Part shown: piece by piece, positions 57,785 through 64,000 of the stretch
Layout of the letters: each line of letters begins with the position of its first letter
How positions within the stretch are numbered: the stretch's first letter is position 1
DNA from: Liriodendron chinense
Lineage: Eukaryota; Streptophyta; Magnoliopsida; Magnoliales; Magnoliaceae
NCBI GenBank assembly: GCA_003013855.2
Contig: ML058447.1
Span: forward strand, 806,001 to 870,000
Reading direction: 5' to 3'
Length of the DNA stretch: 64,000 nucleotides
Notes under the pieces: generated by a model
Seen by the model: the letters and a program-made list of their open reading frames with translations, nothing else
Told to the model about the DNA's origin: nothing
Databases searched by the model: none
Translations under genes and position numbers: made by a program

Positions 57785-58035
57785 TCCAACCTGTTCATAA
57801 GTTCACACAGACATGAAAGAAGGGAAAACACAAATATCAGCTTGATCGAAAACTTTTATGACCCTAAGAAGTTTTTAATGGTAGGACATCAATCCCCGCT
57901 GTTTTCTTTGGTGAGGTCCGCTTGAGCTTTGGATATGCTTCATTCTTTGGCTCATCCCTTAGAATGGTCTCTCCAAATGGATGGATGGCGTGGATGTAAC
58001 ATACGCATCATGGTGGGGCCCAAGGTGGAGCCCAC
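57785..58035. mobile_element. Right half of a GGGCCCACC-core MITE abutting the kinase fragment
   Basis: Begins mid-element (ATCCAACCTGTTCATAAG) directly at the break in the receptor-kinase pseudogene and ends GCATCATGGTGGGGCCCA. Confidence 0.6.
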
Positions 58036-59177
58036 AATAGAGCCCCAATGTAACGCTCGCGAGGGCTACCACCGCTTGAAAAGCCTTACTTTGCAATGCT
58101 TCCATATGAAGAGCAGTAGGTCAAAGGGACATTTTCGACCATCACATTTTCAATTTCTCGGTTAAAGGCCTAAAATGGAAAGAAGCCACACGAAATTGGA
58201 CTTTTAGTTATATTAGCCACACCTCGGGCTAACGCGGTAAAAATCCCTAGAAAGTTAAGGACAACTTGGATTGGAAGTTCACGTGCTTTCATGTTGAAGT
58301 TGCGGTCTTGTGGGAGGCCGGTTCGGATATGAGTCCACGCCAGTTCGGATATGAGTCCACGTAGAGTATGCTTATTCTACCCGGGTTGCACGTAGGGCTC
58401 AGAGGGTGTGGGTAGTCACATCCAACCCGTCGAGCAAAGTTGTCCAGCCATAAAAGTTAGATGCCTCAATGATGGACTCGCTTCCATAGTGACCCCTCCT
58501 CTGAAAGAGATCAATACTGGGAGGTGCTGGATACGCTTTATGGGCTCCACCATAATGTATGTGTCTTATCCACATTGTCCATCCATTTTTCAAGCTCATT
58601 CAAGTGCATGAGCCCAAAATGAGGCAGATCTAAATCTCAGGTGGACCACACCACGATAAATAATAGTGATTGAACACTCACCATTAAACACTTCATATGG
58701 TCTCTACAGTTAAATTAGTGTTAATCATGTAATTTAGTATAGACAACTTATACAAGGGCTTGGAGCTAGAGGGACCTTTGTGGATGGTGATCCAGAGACC
58801 GGTTCCTCTACAACATTGAAGAGAAGGATGGAACGGTTTATGTTCTAGGTGCTATCTCGAATGGGACACAAGGATGATCCTGACCATCAATATGTGCAGC
58901 CGAATGTGAACTTTTTAAAAATAATTTGGTCTAATTTAGGTCAATAAATAAATGGTCAGGCTCGCTGTTTCAGAATAATTGTTGGATCAGTGACCATTCA
59001 AAATACCAACCTATTAATTATGGACGCTTCTGATCATCCGAATGCCGATTTGGGCCCAATGGCTGACACATCCTGGCAATCGTGAATCAGGGGGCAGGAA
59101 GAACGGTCATTTGACTAGTATTAAGGGAGAAAAGCGCCCCTGGTTGATAACTTTGTGGTCCAGTCCCGTCCAATTTT
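58036..59177. other. Intergenic, one MITE half
   Basis: 58515-58710 is the left half of the GGGCCCACC-core MITE. GCCAGTTCGGATATGAGTCC is tandemly duplicated at about 58318-58362. No gene was seen. Confidence 0.45.
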
Positions 59178-59637
59178 GGGCGATACTGGATCCACCAAGG
59201 TGGGTGGGATCCCTGACCGTGGGGCCCACCTTGATGTATGTGCCTTATATCCACACTATCCATCCGTTTTGAAAACTCATTTTACAGCCTGATCCCTAAA
59301 ATGAAGTAGATCCAAATCTCAGGTGGACCATAATATAGGAAACAGTGGTAATTGACCATTAAAAACTTCTCGTGGGCCACGAAAGTTTTGGATTGGATGG
59401 CAAATAAACATTCTGGTGCCCCATGAAGGTTTTTAACGGTGGGGATTCAATCACGACTGTTCCCTGTGGCATGGTACACCTAAGATTTTGATCTGATTCA
59501 TTTTTTTGATCATGCCCTAAAATGAGCTGTCAAAATGGATGGACCGTGTGGATGTGAAGCACATACATCCCAGTGGGCCCCACAGTTAGGGATCCACCGA
59601 CGTAGGTGGATACGAGGGATCTACCCAAACTGCGCCC
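59178..59637. mobile_element. Mutator-like MITE with near-exact 9-bp target duplication
   Basis: Begins GGGCGATACTGGATCCACC and ends CTGCGCCC; inner arms GTGGGATCCCTGACCGTGGG and inverse. The flanks TCCAATTTT (59169-59177) and TTCAATTTT (59638-59646) agree at 8 of 9. Confidence 0.75.
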
Positions 59638-60296
59638 TTCAATTTTGGGACATGGCCCATCCACTGTGGTGCCCAACAAACGCTACGTTGCTGATCGCAA
59701 GATATATTCTAGCATCGACAGCCCCCAAATGGTGCTCAAAGCTACACCTAGCCCGCGGACTGACCCGTGCTTTGGTCCAAGGCCCGAGCCCGGAAAATTG
59801 GCTAGGCCTGGGCCCAACCCTGAAAATTGATAAAATCCATACTGCCACTTGAATCTTCCTAATTTATCCATTGATCAAGTGGGCCTGAAATGCATAAAAA
59901 GAATAGATACTTCAAAGAATTAAACCAATGGTCTAAATTCGAGATGCATGGTTGCCCATTGGAACGGCAAATTGTGCGACATCACTCATGTTAAGTATAA
60001 AGCCGGGTCAAACGGGACTGGGTCGAGCTAAAATGACTTTATTCCAAACGCCATCAGATAATAATAATAAAAAAAAAAAAAAAGGAAAAGAAAAGAAAAG
60101 AAAAAGAAGGCTAAGAGGTCCATTTCTAAACCGCAGCCGAAAGCTAAGAGGGCTTAAAATTTGGTCCGGGTCATTCCTCTGGCCTAGTTTTCAATCCCAA
60201 GAACAGCCTGAAGCAGGCCAGTCCAGAGGGTCCGTGGGCCAAACCGGCCCATTGACAGTGCTACAGGGGAGCATGACGGGTTTTGATGGATTTAGG

Positions 60297-60981
60297 TAGG
60301 GGTGCACATGGTTTGGTTCCGTTTGGTTCTAGGGTGAAACTAAAACCGAACAATTCCCAAGGGTTCCAGGAGGATCAAAACTAGAACCGGACTGTTTTCA
60401 CCCCTAGAACGAACCGGAAGTGGACCGTAAAAAACCGGAAGTGGACCGTAAAAAAACTGGTTCAATTCCAGTTCGGTTGTATAGTTATGGGCTTTTTATA
60501 ATCCAGCCCAATTGCATGGTTTGTTTCTATAATCCAACCTAATTACATGATTTTTTTTTATTATTATAATCCAACCCATTCATACCTCAGGGCCCACCAT
60601 GGGCATACCTTGATATGTTTGTTACATCTACACCGTCCATCCTTATTATTAAGCAATGTTTAGGTGGGCCACATTAAAAAAAAATTAGATAGATCCGAAT
60701 TTAATTAGACTACTCGTCAAGAAACAGTGAGGGTTGAACACCCAGGGTTCGGTTCCAAGTTCGATTTCGATTCCTCGGTTTGGTGATGTGATTAGTTCCA
60801 CGGTTTGGTTCTACAGAATCCCAAATCCGATTTGGTTCTATAGAACCCCAAATGGAGAACCGAACCAAACTAGCCAATTTTTTATTATTATTTGTGAACC
60901 GGTGCGCTTGAGAACCAAACCAAACCGAACTAACCCTTTTCGATCGAGTTTACCGGTTCCGCCCGTTCCGTGTGCACCCTA
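60297..60981. mobile_element. hAT-like MITE with 8-bp target duplication, containing a MITE half
   Basis: Ends TAGGGGTGCACATGG and CCGTGTGCACCCTA. The flanks GATTTAGG (60289-60296) and GATTGAGG (60982-60989) agree at 7 of 8. The interior repeats GGTTCGGTT/AACCGAACC, and 60590-60735 is a Mutator-like half copy. Confidence 0.82.
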
Positions 60982-60989
60982 GATTGAGG

Positions 60990-63900
60990 GCCCCACTATC
61001 ATGAGGGGTCTTATTCCCGCGATCAGAAGGCAAGCGTTCAATCCATCTGGTCCATTCATCATGCAGTTCACAGTCAACTTCATCAAATGAGCCTTTTCTC
61101 ATGCAAGTGTGACGTGCTTGATCACGGCATGTCAACAACATACTTACCTGATCAATGGTCCGATCTCTGACTTATATAATCCGACGGTGGGAACGAGGCC
61201 CAACATGGTAGCTGTGAGGTGGGACCTGCATTCTAACAAAGCCCACGAATTGACTAGATCTCCTGTGCAAAATTTAGAAGATCTACCCTGAATTGCAAGA
61301 GCAGGCTGAAGGAATGCAAGGTAATCGGTGCGAGGAAAGGAGACCATTAGTAGCACATTTGCGGACGACCAGGCAGACGTGTGTTTAATCAAGGGCATTC
61401 GTTAGGTGGTCCTAGCGCGAACATGCTCTGGCCGAAGAATTAGGCAGCGTGCTTATCAAGTGGGCCACGTAGTGAGAAAAGTCGATGGTTGGAAAAGAGA
61501 TCAATGGTCTATATCCAATCATAACTATGGCCTCTCCAGCCTCCGTTTTTGTGGGAGTGCTTCAATGTGCACCAGCTGATGTACGGATTAAGATCTTGCA
61601 CTTATATGCGTGAATTGCGGTAGCGCTAGCCTTTTTCTCATTCATCTCAAACATCTCGAAATTCCTTTCAAAAGGTTTATGATGACGAGCACAAACATTA
61701 GTTCTCCATCTCCATGGTCAACGTGGCTATATTTACTGTGATCGGGACCGTTGATATGCCTGACCCTTCATCGATGGACCACAGCACTATCAAACAATCT
61801 CAGTCGTTTGATCGATGGACTTTTGCGGATTAATAAGTTAATTTCCCATTTAATTTTCTACTTGAATGCCGATGAATGGGAAAGGTTCACAAGTATTTTT
61901 GAACCATCTATTATTTTTGTATAACGATAGCCAACTTGATGATTGGACCAGGCCAATGGGCCAGCCCGAACCATTCATCAGTGGCCTGAACAGGACTGGC
62001 TTGGACACTCGGCATATATTTCAAGCCGTTAGATTCGAAAAAATCTTGAAAACTTGATTTTTTACTTTATTTATATACTTTTTTTAATTGGGTTTAGTTT
62101 AGTTTCACGTTGGAAAGTTATTTGAAAAATTAAGTCTTTATATTAAAACTTTCTCACTAATGCTTTGTATTAGAAAACAAAGGTACGTTAACGGAGCAAC
62201 TCGCACGCATACGTATTGCCGCGGCGAAGCGCAGTGTATATATCCTTGATCGAACACTTTTGATATTCTCTACACATATTTTGTATCCTTACCCAGTATA
62301 TAAGACCTTCTTCTTATGGAGAATTCATCTTTAAGACAGCTACTGTAACATGCCTTAGCTCTTCAACTACTCTTGTTTATTTTTTTATTTATTATTTTCA
62401 ATGTCTACTATATTTCTTTAAATTAGAACCAACACAAGCTTGGGCTCAATGGTCAAGCCAAGCACTAGCTCTACTCGGCCAAGCGGCTTGGACCATTACC
62501 ACCCCTAGATGGAGGATGTCCATGGTGGAGCCAGCCGGGTAGCTGTCCCTGATCACCCCCACATGAGGTGGAGATCAGCTGATGTTATATAGAAAGCTTG
62601 ATTTTCATTGAATTCAAAGTGATACTTTAATTGCAGTCAACGCCTCCCTTAAACCATCCTTAGCAGACAAAATAAAAGATAATCTCTACAAATTCGTAAG
62701 TAAAAAACCACTTAAAGACAGCCTAATTTTATTATTTTAGTTGGAGGGGAGGAGTTTGTCAAAATTTGAAATGTTAGGCCTCATGCAGCCAAACAAGTCC
62801 AAAATTTGATATAAAGACGAATTATACACGGCTTTTCAGTTCGTGAATCTGGGCCCATCGTTCAGTGGTCCACACCATTGTGCTGTTGGACTGTATCATT
62901 GATGGACCATGATCCGAAAATTTCCTGGTTAGGACAATCATAACCGTTGGGCGTCACCAGTCCGATCTATCCTCAGGCGGATCACGTCAGAATTTCTCAG
63001 GGTTGAAGTTCTTATCTACGGACCCATACAATGGATGTACCTAGCCCAAAAATCACGCCGATCAAATGATACTGGCCGTTGGACTCTCGATGATTAGGGT
63101 TGGAACATTGGAAGAAAAAGCTGACTGAATCAACGGCTGACAATCGATGGGCGAATATCATCTAATAACCATCAGGTGGGATGATTTGTCAGTTTTGGTT
63201 TCTGGAATATGGTCCTCCTACTGTAGGGCCCAGTAGATGAACGGTAGAGATCTCATAAATATGTGACACATGTAAAGAGATGAAGTGGATGTTTAGTTCT
63301 GGAACCTTTCTGGTGAACAAACCATGGTAACACCCTGTGTGCATTTTTCACCATCTCTTAAATCCTGGTGACTCATCAACCACAACGTCGCAAATGTATA
63401 AATCAATCCGGACCGTCCAAATTATGTGCTCCATCATGGATGGAGCTTATCCTGTCTGATTATAATCTTCCTAGGCAATTGAATTTGGTCCATTTGATTC
63501 CAGCAGTTGGACCATCTGTTGAGTGCGATTTTCAGGATATGTTCCATTAGTGAGGGACTCACGATTTGCTGTGATGCATGGCATGGCCCCTTTGGATCTT
63601 ATTAGGAGAGAATTCATGAGAGATGCAAATACCAAAAGTTTCTTCTGAATGAGTCGCATCACCACCGGAACGTCAATCATATTCAATCGCCTAATTAAAA
63701 TTATTACTGCTGAATGAAAAAACATTATGTGGCTAAATAACCTTTGATCAACAACAGGTAATGGAAAATTTTCCTCTCGTAAGATAAAATGAAAAGTAAA
63801 TGGACAGATCAGATGCCATGAAATTAGAGTGCATAGACCCTTAATTTGCATGCATCGATCATCATGGATAAAGTCTTAATATATTGTTACAGATATTTTT

Positions 63901-64000
63901 TTTCTTTCCTTTTCTTACCATGCAATTGTAAATCTTTCCTTCACTAACATTATATTCATTCTCAATTTTTATAATGCATAATTAAATATATCTAATTTTG
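60990..64000. other. Terminal non-coding stretch
   Basis: No exon, RNA gene or complete transposon was recognised. It has scattered GGGCCCA motifs and AT-rich sequence at 62050-62430 and 63840-64000. Confidence 0.45.

Noticed and set aside
59535..59852. 105-codon plus-strand ORF
   Set aside because: Overlaps the end of a Mutator-like MITE and has no domain.

Overview
The window looks like plant nuclear DNA. It has large TE-filled introns, Tourist-, hAT-, Mutator- and CACTA-type elements, Ty1-copia LTRs, an L1-type LINE and tRNA-derived SINEs. Most of the sequence is dispersed repeat and little is coding. The very common MITE whose core reads GGGCCCACCATGATGTATG, together with the long introns, suggests a woody non-grass angiosperm, perhaps a magnoliid; that placement is a guess.

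Two host genes are well supported, both on the minus strand. (1) A pyridoxal-phosphate homeostasis protein (PLPBP/PROSC/YggS family) lies at 9814-19653. Seven exons splice in phase into 246 codons plus stop and look intact, although the gene is stretched to about 10 kb by transposons in its introns. (2) A DOMON plus cytochrome b561 membrane protein lies at 34546-49005. A DOMON exon, a tentative 35-nt microexon, a b561 core exon and a C-terminal exon are visible, with about 9.3 kb of nested transposons in the last intron. Its DOMON exon needs a one-base frame change near 48420-48435 to reach the conserved His and the splice donor, so it is either a damaged allele or a sequence error. A third, weaker candidate is a first coding exon at 3943-4020 (minus) with a TATA box and CT-rich leader. 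A short broken LRR receptor-kinase tail lies at 57457-57784.

Layout: 1-4.5 kb holds a Tourist MITE, a Mutator-like MITE and the candidate promoter/exon. 4.5-9.2 kb is a mosaic of MITEs. 9.8-19.7 kb is the PLPBP gene, with a LINE, Tourist elements and a degenerate ATCGATA-type repeat in its introns. 22.0-22.7 kb is a solo LTR, followed by a complete 7.8 kb CACTA element at 22985-30762. 33.8-49.0 kb is the DOMON-b561 gene and its 3' flank, containing SINEs, hAT MITEs, a gutted copia element with another solo LTR inside its 3' LTR, and a nest of Mutator-like MITEs. 49.5-64 kb has more of the same MITEs, a 21-bp minisatellite at 56692-57367, the kinase fragment and a hAT MITE at 60297-60981.

The two host genes are not functionally linked as far as the sequence shows. 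What unifies the window is repeated insertion of one hairpin-forming Mutator-like MITE family, whose ends are fixed here by 9-bp target duplications at several copies. I found no new biochemical system. The points most worth checking are this MITE family, the CACTA subterminal array and its remnant gene, and the DOMON frameshift.
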